Below, in pieces: positions 25,150 to 34,762 of a stretch of 64,000 bases of DNA. This stretch comes from RBG-16-64-13 sp963718375 (GTDB lineage Bacteria; Actinomycetota; Thermoleophilia; RBG-16-64-13), in contig CAVQZD010000007.1 in the NCBI GenBank assembly GCA_963718375.1, positions 87,239-151,238 of the forward strand, given 5' to 3'. Both the position numbers and the translations under genes were made by a program. The stretch's first letter is position 1; every line of letters begins with the position of its first letter. The notes beneath the pieces are model-generated. The model saw only the letters and a program-made list of their open reading frames with translations, was not told the origin of the DNA and searched no databases.

Positions 25150-25494
25150 CTAGCCCTTGTCGACCTGGACGTTGCACTTCTTGCAGTAACGCACTTTGGA
25201 GTCCCCGTCCTTCCGGACTCCCACGCGCGCGGGTTGCCCACAGCTCGGGCAAACCAACTGCACGTTGCTGACGTGCATGCTTGCCTCGCGTTCTATGACT
25301 CCGCCCTGAGGCAACTTCTTCGAGGGCCGCATGTGCCGCTTGATGAAATTGACCCTCTCTACGACGATGCGCTCTTCTTCCTCCAGCACCCGCAGGACCT
25401 TGCCGCTCTTGCCCGTTTCCTTGCCTTGGATGACTCTCACAGTGTCACCCCGCTTGATACGGTACTTCTTGACGTGTCTCGCTTCACTCGCCAT
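25150..25494 (-). CDS. rplX: Ribosomal protein L24 with zinc-ribbon-like end
   Basis: A 114-residue assembly-initiator protein. The KOW motif lies in IKRGDTVRVIQGKETGKSGKV. The C-terminal half has LVCPSCGQP and RYCKKCNVQVD, four cysteines in a ribbon pattern common in many L24 proteins. The ATG overlaps the rplN stop as TGATG, so the two are coupled. Confidence 0.96.
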   Translation of the reverse strand: MASEARHVKKYRIKRGDTVRVIQGKETGKSGKVLRVLEEEERIVVERVNFIKRHMRPSKKLPQGGVIEREASMHVSNVQLVCPSCGQPARVGVRKDGDSKVRYCKKCNVQVDKG

Positions 25495-25862
25495 CACAAC
25501 ACCTCCGGAGCAAGCGAGACTATCTTCGCGAAGTTCTTCTCCCTGAGCTCACGCCCGACAGGGCCAAAGATGCGGGTGCCCCGCGGATTCAACTGTCGAT
25601 CGATGAGGACAGCCGCATTCTCATCAAAGCCGATGTAGGTGCCGTCCTTGCGTCCGTAGGACTTCTTCACACGGACGACCACGGCCCGAACGACCTCGCC
25701 CTTCTTGACCGCACCACCGGGAGTAGCTTCTTTGACAGCCCCGACGATGATGTCACCCACCCCCGCGTAGCGACGCTTGGACCCGCCGAGAATGCGGATG
25801 CAAAGCAGTTCGCGCGCGCCGGAGTTGTCGGCCACCTTTAGTCTTGTCTCCACCTGTATCAT
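25494..25862 (-). CDS. rplN: Ribosomal protein L14
   Basis: A 122-residue intersubunit-bridge protein. MIQVETRLKVADNSGARELL opens it; AVVVRVKKSYGRKDGTYIGF and PRGTRIFGPVGRELR are conserved. It follows rpsQ. Confidence 0.98.
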   Translation of the reverse strand: MIQVETRLKVADNSGARELLCIRILGGSKRRYAGVGDIIVGAVKEATPGGAVKKGEVVRAVVVRVKKSYGRKDGTYIGFDENAAVLIDRQLNPRGTRIFGPVGRELREKNFAKIVSLAPEVL

Positions 25863-25890
25863 CGTGCCTCACCCATCTCCTGCCGGCCGA

Positions 25891-26154
25891 CTATTCGGCG
25901 CGCTCTAGCACCTTGATAAGGCGCCATGTTTTGTCTTTGGAGAGCGGCCGACACTCACGCACGAGCACAGTGTCTCCGACTTTGGCATCATTCTGCTCGT
26001 CATGAGCCTTGAGCCTCGACGTCATGCGGATGATCTTGGTGTACTTAGCGTGCGGTTTGACCTGACGGACTTGGACCACGATGGTCTTGTCCATGCGGTC
26101 AGATACCACCACACCCTGCCGCTCCCTCTGTCTTGTGGCTGTCTGGCCTGCCAT
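25891..26154 (-). CDS. rpsQ: Ribosomal protein S17
   Basis: An 87-residue OB-fold protein that binds 16S rRNA early. GVVVSDRMDKTIVVQV, HAKYTKIIRMTSRLKAHDE and VGDTVLVRECRPLSKDKTWRL are typical. The ATG at 26154 overlaps the rpmC stop as TGATG. Confidence 0.97.
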   Translation of the reverse strand: MAGQTATRQRERQGVVVSDRMDKTIVVQVRQVKPHAKYTKIIRMTSRLKAHDEQNDAKVGDTVLVRECRPLSKDKTWRLIKVLERAE

Positions 26155-26343
26155 CAAAGCTCCCTCGCCCGTTCTCTCGACGACTGCACCGTCATGATTT
26201 TCGCAATGTCCTGGCGCACCTGGCGAAGACGGCTGGTGTTCTCCAGCTGACCGGCAGCATGCTGAAAGCGCAGGTTGAACAGCTCCTCGCGCGACTGCTT
26301 GAGACGCTGCGTGAGTTCTTCGTCAGCCAGTTCGATTATCTCC

Positions 26344-26354
<11 letters not shown>
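26154..26354 (-). CDS. rpmC: Ribosomal protein L29
   Basis: A 66-residue helical protein at the peptide exit. The conserved start is KAKEIIELADEELTQRL, then SREELFNLRFQHAAGQLEN. The TTG at 26354 gives the family start; a longer frame to 26378 would overlap rplP by 35 bases. GGGAGG lies about eight bases before the TTG. Confidence 0.93.
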
Positions 26355-26769
<415 letters not shown>

Positions 26770-26798
26770 CTCTTCTTATCCTTAACTTTGCGCGGCCG

Positions 26799-27476
26799 TC
26801 AGCCTACGCGAGCCTCGCCCGGTTGCGCGCCGGGAGTCTGGTTGAATCCCTCAGGCATGACTTCACCCTTATTTATCCAAACCTTCACACCGATCTTGCC
26901 GAAGGTCGTGTTGGCTTCGGAGAATCCGTAGTCGATGTCGGCCCGCAGCGTGTGCAACGGGACCCGGCCCTCGCTGTAACCCTCGACACGGGCCATCTCG
27001 GCGCCACCCAGACGGCCGCCCGACCTGACCTTCACGCCCTGTGCACCGGAGCGCATCGCCGAAGTCATGGCCCTCTTCATCGCCCGGCGGAAGCTGACTC
27101 GATTCGCGAGTTGCTCCGCTATGGACTGGGCAACGAGGTTAGCGTCCAACTCGGGCCGCTTGATCTCGAGGATATTGACGTGCACGGCCTTGCCGGTCAT
27201 GTCGTAGAGTTCGCGCCTCAGCGCGTCGACTTCAGAGCCCGACTTGCCGATCACGATGCCCGGACGGGCCGTGTTTATGTCTATGACCAGCTTGTTGCTG
27301 TCCTTGCGGATGATTATGTCCGATAGGCCGGCGTGCCCCATCTTCTTCTGGATGTGGGCGCGGATGGCCATGTCTTCACGCAGGAAACCGGCGAAATTCT
27401 TCTCCGTGTACCAGTGGGCCTTCCAGTCGTGGATTATGCCTAGTCGCATGCCGCCCGGATGAACTTTCTGACCCAC
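26799..27476 (-). CDS. rpsC: Ribosomal protein S3
   Basis: A 225-residue protein of the mRNA entry channel. MGQKVHPGGMRLGIIHDWKA opens it; the KH domain has RPGIVIGKSGSEVDALR; the C-terminal domain has GVKVRSGGRLGGAEMAR and VWINKGEVMPEG. Start codon GTG at 27476, four bases after rplV. Confidence 0.98.
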   Translation of the reverse strand: MGQKVHPGGMRLGIIHDWKAHWYTEKNFAGFLREDMAIRAHIQKKMGHAGLSDIIIRKDSNKLVIDINTARPGIVIGKSGSEVDALRRELYDMTGKAVHVNILEIKRPELDANLVAQSIAEQLANRVSFRRAMKRAMTSAMRSGAQGVKVRSGGRLGGAEMARVEGYSEGRVPLHTLRADIDYGFSEANTTFGKIGVKVWINKGEVMPEGFNQTPGAQPGEARVG

Positions 27477-27479
27477 CTG

Positions 27480-27818
27480 CTACGACTCCTTTTTCTCGTC
27501 GACACACACGGTGATGTGGCTGGTGCGCTTGCGTATCCGCGTAGCGCGACCCTTTGCCCGCGGACGGAACCGCTTCAAAGTCGGCCCTCCATCCGCGTAG
27601 GCCTGGACCACATAGAGATCATCAGCCGTGAGCTCATGGTTGTTCTCAGCGTTGGCTACCGCAGAGTCAAGGACCTTGCCTACCAGCTTGGCGGCAGCCC
27701 GAGAGCTGAGCGCGAGGATAGCCTTGGCTTCGGAGACTTTCTTGCCCCGGATGAGCCGGGTCATATCGCCCGCCTTGCGCGGGGAGACCCGCACGTACTT
27801 AGCTGTCGCGTTGACCAT
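27480..27818 (-). CDS. rplV: Ribosomal protein L22
   Basis: A 112-residue protein whose loop lines the nascent-peptide tunnel. AKYVRVSPRKAGDMTRLIRG and the loop GGPTLKRFRPRAKGRATRIRK are conserved and unaltered at the usual macrolide-related positions as far as can be seen by eye. Confidence 0.97.
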   Translation of the reverse strand: MVNATAKYVRVSPRKAGDMTRLIRGKKVSEAKAILALSSRAAAKLVGKVLDSAVANAENNHELTADDLYVVQAYADGGPTLKRFRPRAKGRATRIRKRTSHITVCVDEKKES

Positions 27819-27822
27819 GCCG

Positions 27823-28107
27823 TCACTTCCTCTTCATGCGGCGCTCTTTGCCGCCGGCGTGGCCGCGGTAAGTACGCGTCAGGGCGAACTCGCCCAGCCT
27901 GTGGCCCACCATGCTCTCACTCACGTAGATGGGCACATGCTTACGACCGTCATGGACGGCGATCGTGTGGCCGACCATCTCAGGATAGATGGTGGACGCC
28001 CTCGACCAGGTCTTGAGCATCCGCTTCTCGCCCGCCTGGTTCATCGTCTCGATCCTCTTCATCAAACGCTCTTCAACGAAGGGAGCTTTTTTGCTTGAAC
28101 GTGACAC
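27823..28107 (-). CDS. rpsS: Ribosomal protein S19
   Basis: A 94-residue small-subunit head protein. MSRSSKKAPFVEERLMKRI, KTWSRASTIYPEMVGHTIAV and VGHRLGEFALTRTYRGH are family segments. It follows rplB by nine bases. Confidence 0.98.
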   Translation of the reverse strand: MSRSSKKAPFVEERLMKRIETMNQAGEKRMLKTWSRASTIYPEMVGHTIAVHDGRKHVPIYVSESMVGHRLGEFALTRTYRGHAGGKERRMKRK

Positions 28108-28116
28108 GATGCTCTA

Positions 28117-28950
28117 TTACCTCCCTTTCCCGCGGCGTCTGACTATGTACTTGTTGGACTCCTTCTTGGCCTTGCGGGTCTTATGGCCTAGGGTGGGGAC
28201 ACCCCACGGGGTCACAGGGTGGCGGCCCGGAGGTGTAGAACCCTCGCCACCACCGTGCGGGTGGTCGACCGGGTTCATCGTGGTCCCGCGGACGGTGGGA
28301 CGGACGCCCATCCAGCGCTTGCGACCGGCCTTGCCGGTGACAAGGTTCTCGTGCTCGGCGTTGCCGATCTCACCGACGGTGGCCCTGCACTCCAGGCGGA
28401 GCATGCGCATCTCACCGGAGGGCAGACGCAGGGTAGCGTAGTCGCCTTCCTTGGCCATGACCTGGGCGGACGTGCCGGCCGAGCGGGCTATCTGCCCACC
28501 GCGGCCCTTCTTCATCTCGATGTTGTGCACCATGGTGCCGACCGGGATGTTCTTGAGCGGTAGCGCGCAGCCTATGCGGATGTCTGCTTCCGGTCCCGCC
28601 TCCACCTGAGCTCCGACCTCGAGCTTGTTGGGCGCCAGGATGTACCTCTTATCGCCGTCTGCGTATACCACCAATGCTATGCGGCAGCTGCGGTTGGGGT
28701 CGTACTCGATGGAACTCACCCGACCTGGGACCCCGTCCTTGTCGCGCTTGAAATCGATGATCCGATAGAGCCGCTTGTGACCGCCGCCCTGATGGCGCGT
28801 GGTGATACGACCGTTGTTGTTGCGGCCGCCCTTGCGTTTGATCGGACGGGTGAGCGACTTCTCGGGCTCGCTCTTGGTGATCTCTTGGAAGGCAGGGGTA
28901 GTCGCGAACCTGCGTCCGGGAGAAGTGGGCTTATAGCTCTTTATCGCCAT
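28117..28950 (-). CDS. rplB: Ribosomal protein L2
   Basis: A 277-residue protein close to the peptidyl-transferase centre. KRKGGRNNNGRITTRHQGGG, GRKRWMGVRPTVRGTTMNPV and NPVDHPHGGGEGSTPPGRHP are hallmark segments; the conserved His is in HPHGGGEG. Confidence 0.98.
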   Translation of the reverse strand: MAIKSYKPTSPGRRFATTPAFQEITKSEPEKSLTRPIKRKGGRNNNGRITTRHQGGGHKRLYRIIDFKRDKDGVPGRVSSIEYDPNRSCRIALVVYADGDKRYILAPNKLEVGAQVEAGPEADIRIGCALPLKNIPVGTMVHNIEMKKGRGGQIARSAGTSAQVMAKEGDYATLRLPSGEMRMLRLECRATVGEIGNAEHENLVTGKAGRKRWMGVRPTVRGTTMNPVDHPHGGGEGSTPPGRHPVTPWGVPTLGHKTRKAKKESNKYIVRRRGKGR

Positions 28951-28963
28951 GTATCTATCTCTC

Positions 28964-29248
28964 CTACGCCGCGCCGAAGAACTCTATCCGGTTGCCCGGG
29001 GCGAGCTCGACCACTGCCTTTTTCCACCGCTTGGTCGTGCCCTGATGGGCACCCCTGCGCTTGGGTTTGGGCTTTACGTTCATAGTCTGCACACCGATGA
29101 CCTTCACCTTGAAGATCTCCTCGACTGCTGCTTGTATCTGGGGCTTCTTGGCCCGATAGTTGACCTCGAATGAGTACCGGTTCGTGTCTATCGCCCGGTA
29201 GCTCTTCTCGGACACGATGGGGCGTATGATCACTTCGCGTGCGTCCAT
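28964..29248 (-). CDS. rplW: Ribosomal protein L23
   Basis: A 94-residue protein at the tunnel exit, the docking site for trigger factor and SRP. IIRPIVSEKSYRAIDTNRYSF and TMNVKPKPKRRGAHQG are typical. The start overlaps the rplD stop as TAATG. Confidence 0.97.
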   Translation of the reverse strand: MDAREVIIRPIVSEKSYRAIDTNRYSFEVNYRAKKPQIQAAVEEIFKVKVIGVQTMNVKPKPKRRGAHQGTTKRWKKAVVELAPGNRIEFFGAA

Positions 29249-29886
29249 TAGGCCTCACCGCCTCCTTTGGCTCCGTTCTCCAAGAAGGAGACCGCCGCCT
29301 CGGTGATCAGCAGGCTGCGAGCCCACACATAGTCTTGGACCTCAGCGTCACCGATGGTGAGCGCCCTCGTCTCGGTGAGGTTGCGAAAACTCTTGAGCGC
29401 CGAGATCTCTTCCGGACCCACAAGAACCAACAGGGGGTTCTCGATACCAGCCTTGCTGATGATCTCTGCGGCTCGCTTCGTGGAAGGTTCGGCGAACTCA
29501 GTAGCCGCCAGCACGCGGGTGGTGCCACCGGCGACCAAGTCTCCCAGGGCCATCCGATAGGCCTGCACTTTGACCTTCTTGTTGACCTTCTTGGCGTAGC
29601 TGCGGGGGATGGGGGGGAAGGCCACACCTCCACCGGTGAAATGCGCCACCTTGCCGGAGCCCACGCGAGCCCGGCCGGTGCCCTTCTGCCTCCACTGCTT
29701 CGCGGTGGTGCCGGCAACTTCGCTGCGGGTCTTGGCGGATGCCGTGCCCTGGCGATGGCCTGACAGCTCAGCGGTGACTACGTAGTGAAGAAGCCCGGTG
29801 TTGACCTCGTCCTGCACCAGACCGGCGGCCAACTCGTGCTTGCCTACCACAGCGCCCTTTTCGTCGATTTTGTCGATGGTTGCCAT
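29248..29886 (-). CDS. rplD: Ribosomal protein L4
   Basis: A 212-residue protein whose loop lines the tunnel; in E. coli it represses the S10 operon. TRSEVAGTTAKQWRQKGTGR and ARVGSGKVAHFTGGGVAFPP show the tunnel-loop region. Whether it regulates here cannot be judged. Confidence 0.97.
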   Translation of the reverse strand: MATIDKIDEKGAVVGKHELAAGLVQDEVNTGLLHYVVTAELSGHRQGTASAKTRSEVAGTTAKQWRQKGTGRARVGSGKVAHFTGGGVAFPPIPRSYAKKVNKKVKVQAYRMALGDLVAGGTTRVLAATEFAEPSTKRAAEIISKAGIENPLLVLVGPEEISALKSFRNLTETRALTIGDAEVQDYVWARSLLITEAAVSFLENGAKGGGEA

Positions 29887-29890
29887 ACGC

Positions 29891-30499
29891 TTACCCTTTG
29901 ATCACGACCAGGGAGCCTGTGCTCCCCGGGACCGCACCTTTGATCAGCACCAGGTTCTTGTCCGGGTCGGTAGCGACCACGGTAAGACCGGACTGCGTGA
30001 CACGCACATTACCCATCTGCCCCGGAAGGCGGGTGCCCGGATAGACCCTGGCCGGGTCAGCCGAAGCCCCTACAGACCCGGGAGCACGATGGAAGTGGGA
30101 ACCATGATATCCGGGGCCACCTGCGAAACCGTGTCGCTTGATGACGCCCTGGAAACCCTTGCCCTTGGAGACACCCGTGACCTTCACCCGATCGCCGGGC
30201 GCAAACACGTCCACAGTCACTGATTCACCCACGTTCAGCTCGTCCTCGCCCCGCACCTCCACCAAGTGGCGCTTGGGGTCTACGCCTGCCTTCTTCAGAT
30301 GCCCGAGCTCTGGCTTGCTGAGCCTCTTGGCTTTGACATCTCCAAAGGCGATCTGGGTAGCGACGTACCCATCGGTCTCCACCGTCTTCTTCTGAGTCAC
30401 CTGGCAGGGCCCGGCCTCGATGACGGTGCAGCGGACGACTGAGCCATCCTCATTGAAGAACTGGGTCATGCCCAGTTTTTTGCCTAGCAGCGTCTTCAT
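29891..30499 (-). CDS. rplC: Ribosomal protein L3
   Basis: A 202-residue early-assembly protein. KTLLGKKLGMTQFFNEDGSV opens it; GKGFQGVIKRHGFAGGPGYH and the W-loop region RLPGQMGNVRVTQ are present. The ATG overlaps the rpsJ stop as TGATG. Confidence 0.98.
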   Translation of the reverse strand: MKTLLGKKLGMTQFFNEDGSVVRCTVIEAGPCQVTQKKTVETDGYVATQIAFGDVKAKRLSKPELGHLKKAGVDPKRHLVEVRGEDELNVGESVTVDVFAPGDRVKVTGVSKGKGFQGVIKRHGFAGGPGYHGSHFHRAPGSVGASADPARVYPGTRLPGQMGNVRVTQSGLTVVATDPDKNLVLIKGAVPGSTGSLVVIKG

Positions 30500-30807
30500 C
30501 ACAACTTGATTTCTATGTCCACGCCCGCGGGCAAGTCCATGCGCATCAGCGAGTCCACCGTCTTAGGCGTGGGCTGATGGATGTCGATCAGTCGCTTGTG
30601 CGTTCTGATCTCGAAATGCTCACGCGAGTCTTTGTCCTTGAAGGGGCTACGGATCACGCAGTAGACGTTCTTCTCCGTGGGGAGAGGAACGGGTCCCGAA
30701 ACGGTGGCGCCGGTGCGCTCAGCCGTCTCGACTATGCTGCGCGCACTCATATCCACGAGCTCGTGGTCGTAGGCCTTCAGCCTTATGCGTATCTTCTGTT
30801 GCGCCAC
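30499..30807 (-). CDS. rpsJ: Ribosomal protein S10
   Basis: A 102-residue protein of the small-subunit head that also pairs with NusB in antitermination. KIRIRLKAYDHELVDMSA, GPVPLPTEKNVYCVIRSPFK and REHFEIRTHKRLIDIHQPT are typical. It follows tuf by ten bases, so the str and S10 genes are read as one unit. Confidence 0.98.
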   Translation of the reverse strand: MAQQKIRIRLKAYDHELVDMSARSIVETAERTGATVSGPVPLPTEKNVYCVIRSPFKDKDSREHFEIRTHKRLIDIHQPTPKTVDSLMRMDLPAGVDIEIKL

Positions 30808-30817
30808 CGAGCGACTC

Positions 30818-32023
30818 CTACTTGGCGATCTTTGTCACTGAGCCTGCACCGACCGTACGGCCACCCTCGCGGATGGCGAAACGCAGACCTTCGTCCATTG
30901 CGATAGGCGTGATCAACTTGGCTTTGATAGTGGTGTGGTCGCCGGGCATGACCATCTCGATGCCCTCTTGCAGCGTCACGTCCCCGGTCACATCAGTCGT
31001 GCGGAAGTAGAACTGCGGGCGATAACCGTTGAAGAACGGGGTGTGACGCCCACCTTCCTCGCGCGACAACACGTAGATCTGAGCTTCGAACTCGGTGTGC
31101 GGAGTGATGCTGCCCGGAGCCGCGAGCACCATGCCGCGCTCGACTTCCTCGCGCTTGGTACCACGCAAGAGGACGCCTACGTTGTCGCCAGCGCGACCCT
31201 CATCGAGCAGCTTGCGGAACATCTCGACGCCGGTGGCGACCGTCTTCAGCGGTTGGTCCTGAAGACCGACCATCTCGACGTTGTCGCCGACCTTGACGAT
31301 ACCGCGCTCGACACGACCCGTGACCACAGTGCCGCGGCCCTGGATGCTGAACACATCCTCGATGGGCATCAAGAACGGCTTGTCAATGTCGCGCTCGGGC
31401 TCCGGGATGTAGCTATCCAGAGCGGCGGCCAACTCGTAGATGGACTTGCAGTCAGCGCAGCTCTCGTCACCACAGCCGTGCTCCAGGGCCTTTAGGGCCG
31501 AGCCGGTTATGATGGGGATCTCGTCGCCGGGGAACTCGTACTCGGTGAGCAGTTCGCGCACTTCCATCTCGACCAACTCGAGGAGTTCGGGGTCGTCGAC
31601 CATGTCCGCCTTGTTCAGGTAGACCACGATGGAGGGCACGCCCACCTGACGGGCCAGAAGAATGTGCTCACGGGTCTGCGGCATCGGGCCGTCAGCCGCC
31701 GACACGACCAAGATAGCGCCGTCCATCTGGGCGGCACCGGTGATCATGTTCTTGATGTAGTCGGCGTGACCCGGGCAGTCTACGTGCGCGTAGTGACGAT
31801 TGTCAGTCTCGTACTCAACGTGAGCGGTAGCGATGGTGATACCCCGCTCGCGCTCTTCCGGAGCGTTGTCGATGGAATCGAAGCTACGGAACTCGATGTT
31901 GGGGTTCGCGGCAGCAAGGCACTTCGTGATGGCCGCAGTCAGGGTCGTCTTGCCATGGTCGACGTGACCGATGGTGCCGACGTTGACATGGGGCTTGGTC
32001 CGCTCGAACTTCTTCTTCGCCAT
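30818..32023 (-). CDS. tuf: Elongation factor Tu
   Basis: A 401-residue GTPase that delivers aminoacyl-tRNA. G motifs: GHVDHGKTTL (residues 19-28), DCPGHADYI (82-90), NKAD (137-140) and SALKAL. Residues 182-194 form a small Cys-rich insertion with Cys184, Cys189 and Cys192 after the G5 region. The frame is open upstream to 32275 but the ATG at 32023 is the family start. It follows fusA by about 70 bases. Confidence 0.98.
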   Translation of the reverse strand: MAKKKFERTKPHVNVGTIGHVDHGKTTLTAAITKCLAAANPNIEFRSFDSIDNAPEERERGITIATAHVEYETDNRHYAHVDCPGHADYIKNMITGAAQMDGAILVVSAADGPMPQTREHILLARQVGVPSIVVYLNKADMVDDPELLELVEMEVRELLTEYEFPGDEIPIITGSALKALEHGCGDESCADCKSIYELAAALDSYIPEPERDIDKPFLMPIEDVFSIQGRGTVVTGRVERGIVKVGDNVEMVGLQDQPLKTVATGVEMFRKLLDEGRAGDNVGVLLRGTKREEVERGMVLAAPGSITPHTEFEAQIYVLSREEGGRHTPFFNGYRPQFYFRTTDVTGDVTLQEGIEMVMPGDHTTIKAKLITPIAMDEGLRFAIREGGRTVGAGSVTKIAK

Positions 32024-32093
32024 TTTGATCCTTCCTTTCTGCCTGACTCGTTCAGGCGGCTGCCAGCGCCCATAGCAGCCGTGTTTCCCTTGT

Positions 32094-34226
32094 CTACTCG
32101 TTACTCGGCTTGCCGCCCTGCTGGGCGATGATCTCTTGCGCGAGATGCGAAGGCACCTCTGCGTAGTGACTGAACTGCATGGTGTACACCGCCCGTCCCT
32201 GCGTAGCAGAACGGAGATCGGTGGCATACCCGAACATCTGGGCGAGCGGCACGGTCGCACGGATGACTTGGGCACCAGCCCGAAGCTCCATGCCCTGGAT
32301 ATGGCCGCGGCGGGAGTTGAGGTCGCCCATCACATCGCCCATATACTCCTCGGGGACGACCACTTCGACGTCCTCGATGGGCTCCAGCAACACCGGATGC
32401 GCCTTCTTGGCCGCCGCCCGGAACGCCATAGAACCGGCGATCTTGAAAGCCATCTCTGACGAGTCCACTTCGTGGTACGACCCGTCGATGAGCTCCACCT
32501 TGACGTCTTCCATGGGGAAGCCCGCCAACACACCGGTCTCCATGGCCTCGACTAGGCCGGCCTGGACCGCGGAGATGTACTCCTTCGGGATAGCGCCGCC
32601 GACGATCTTGTTCTCGAAGGAGAAACCTGCCCCGAACTCGTTGGGCGCCATCTTGATGACTGCGTGTCCGAACTGGCCGCGACCGCCGGTCTGGCGCACG
32701 AAGCGACCCTCGGCCTTCTCCACCGCCTTCGTGATGCCCTCGCGGTAGGCCACCTGCGGCCGACCCACGTTGGCGTCGACCTTGAACTCCCGAAGCAGGC
32801 GGTCGACGATGATCTCCAGGTGCAGCTCGCCCATGCCGGCGATGATGGTCTGTCCGGTCTCTTCATCAGAACGCACTCTGAAAGTCGGATCCTCTTCGGC
32901 CAACTTCATGAGGCTCTCCGAGAGCTTGTCCTGATCCGCCTTCGTCTTCGGCTCGATAGCGACGAAGATGACCGGATCGGGGAACTCCATCGCCTCCAGG
33001 ATCACCGGATGATCGCTGTCACACAGCGTGTCACCGGTGCTGGTGGCCTTGAGCCCTACTGCCGCCGCTATGTCGCCCGCGCACACCTCAGTGATGTCGT
33101 CCCGATGGTTGGCGTGCATCTGCAGGATGCGGCCCACGCGCTCTTTCTTATCTTTGCTCGCGTTGTAAACGTACGAGCCGGCCTTGAGCTTGCCTGAGTA
33201 GACGCGGAAGTACGTGAGCTTGCCCACGTACGGGTCGGACATGATCTTGAAAGCGATCGCCGAAAACGACTCGTCGTCACTCGCCCTTCTGACCGCCGTG
33301 TCACCACTACGCGGGACCACACCCTCTACGGGTGGAACATCCAGCGGCGAAGGCAGGTAGTCAGCCACCGCGTCCAGGAGCATCTGGACGCCCTTGTTCT
33401 TAAATGCCGAACCGCACAGCACAGGGGTCAGTTCGATGGACAGCGTAGCTTCTCTGATGGCTGCCTTGATGCGCTCCTCAGAGATAGGCCTGCCCTCCAG
33501 ATAATCGACCATGATCTCGTCGTCGCGCTCGGCGAGAGCTTCGAGCATATGAGTGCGCTCGGCTTCGGCCTGCTCCAGCATGTCTCCGGGGATGGGTTCG
33601 TCCGTGAAGTCGACGCCCATGTCGTCGTCGTCATAGAGACGGGCTACCATCCGCACCAAGTCGACCACGCCCTTGAACTTGTCCTCGCTGCCGATGGGGA
33701 GCTGGATAACCAGCGGGCGGGCATGAAGCCTATCCACCATGGTCTGCACGCCACGCATGAAGTCCGCGCCCGTGCGGTCCATCTTGTTGATGAAGGCTAT
33801 GCGCGGGACGCTGTACTTGTCGGCTTGTCTCCAGACCGTCTCCGACTGGGGCTCGACACCTGCTACAGAGCAGAACAGAGCTATCGCGCCGTCCAAGACC
33901 CGCAGCGAGCGCTCCACTTCCATAGTGAAGTCCACGTGCCCGGGTGTGTCTATGATGTTGATGCGATGATCGCGCCACTCGCACGTTGTGGCAGCCGATG
34001 TGATGGTGATGCCCCGCTCCTGCTCTTGGGCCATCCAGTCCATCACGGCTGCGCCGTCATGGACCTCGCCTATCTTGTAGGTGCGGCCGGTGTAATACAG
34101 GATGCGCTCTGTGGTCGTGGTCTTGCCGGCATCGATGTGAGCCATGATGCCGATGTTGCGGACCTTCGCCAATGGGTAGCGCTGCCCCGTCTTCGTATCG
34201 GTTTTGTTCGCTGTCGCCTGTGCCAC
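32094..34226 (-). CDS. fusA: Elongation factor G
   Basis: A 710-residue translocase GTPase. G motifs AHIDAGKTTTTER, DTPGHVDFT and NKMDRTGA are intact; switch I has ERGITITSAAT. Domain IV has YREGITKAVEKAEGRFVRQTGG. Start codon GTG. Order rpsL-rpsG-fusA-tuf is the classical str operon. Confidence 0.98.
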   Translation of the reverse strand: MAQATANKTDTKTGQRYPLAKVRNIGIMAHIDAGKTTTTERILYYTGRTYKIGEVHDGAAVMDWMAQEQERGITITSAATTCEWRDHRINIIDTPGHVDFTMEVERSLRVLDGAIALFCSVAGVEPQSETVWRQADKYSVPRIAFINKMDRTGADFMRGVQTMVDRLHARPLVIQLPIGSEDKFKGVVDLVRMVARLYDDDDMGVDFTDEPIPGDMLEQAEAERTHMLEALAERDDEIMVDYLEGRPISEERIKAAIREATLSIELTPVLCGSAFKNKGVQMLLDAVADYLPSPLDVPPVEGVVPRSGDTAVRRASDDESFSAIAFKIMSDPYVGKLTYFRVYSGKLKAGSYVYNASKDKKERVGRILQMHANHRDDITEVCAGDIAAAVGLKATSTGDTLCDSDHPVILEAMEFPDPVIFVAIEPKTKADQDKLSESLMKLAEEDPTFRVRSDEETGQTIIAGMGELHLEIIVDRLLREFKVDANVGRPQVAYREGITKAVEKAEGRFVRQTGGRGQFGHAVIKMAPNEFGAGFSFENKIVGGAIPKEYISAVQAGLVEAMETGVLAGFPMEDVKVELIDGSYHEVDSSEMAFKIAGSMAFRAAAKKAHPVLLEPIEDVEVVVPEEYMGDVMGDLNSRRGHIQGMELRAGAQVIRATVPLAQMFGYATDLRSATQGRAVYTMQFSHYAEVPSHLAQEIIAQQGGKPSNE

Positions 34227-34267
34227 TTCTTACTTTCTGGTCCCTGAGATCACTGACATACCTGGTT

Positions 34268-34738
34268 CTACCAGCGGTAGTGCGCGAAAGCCCTGTTGGC
34301 TTCGGCCATACGCAGTAGGTCTTCTTTCTTCTTCATGGTCACGCCGGTACGGTTGTAGCCGTCCAAGAGCTCGCCGGCCAAGCGCTCAGCCATGCTGTGC
34401 TCGCGCCGCTCGCGGCTGTGAGTGACGATCCAACGGACCGCCAGGGTGTACGAACGACGGGTGGGCACCTCTACCGGCACCTGATAATTGGCGCCGCCCA
34501 CGCGCCGTGATCGCACTTCGAGCGCGGGCCGCACGTTCTCGACCGCGTCCTTCAAAACGCTGGCCGGGTCGTTGCCCGTCCGCTCCCGAAGGAGCGTCAT
34601 CGCGTCGTACATGATCTTCTCAGCGGTGGACTTCTTGCCGTCGAGCATCACACGATTGACCATCTGCGTGACCAGCCGACTACGATAGATCGGGTCGGGC
34701 TGTATCTCTCTCTTAGTTGCTTTGGTTCGTCTTGCCAT
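34268..34738 (-). CDS. rpsG: Ribosomal protein S7
   Basis: A 156-residue protein that starts assembly of the small-subunit head. LVTQMVNRVMLDGKKSTAEK, RPALEVRSRRVGGANYQVPV and RTGVTMKKKEDLLRMAEANR are conserved. Confidence 0.98.
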   Translation of the reverse strand: MARRTKATKREIQPDPIYRSRLVTQMVNRVMLDGKKSTAEKIMYDAMTLLRERTGNDPASVLKDAVENVRPALEVRSRRVGGANYQVPVEVPTRRSYTLAVRWIVTHSRERREHSMAERLAGELLDGYNRTGVTMKKKEDLLRMAEANRAFAHYRW

Positions 34739-34762
34739 CTCTGCGCTTGCCTTCCTATCTAC

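Noticed and set aside
30818..32275. An 84-residue N-terminal extension of EF-Tu
   Set aside because: The extension runs through the fusA-tuf spacer and into fusA; the family start is the ATG at 32023.
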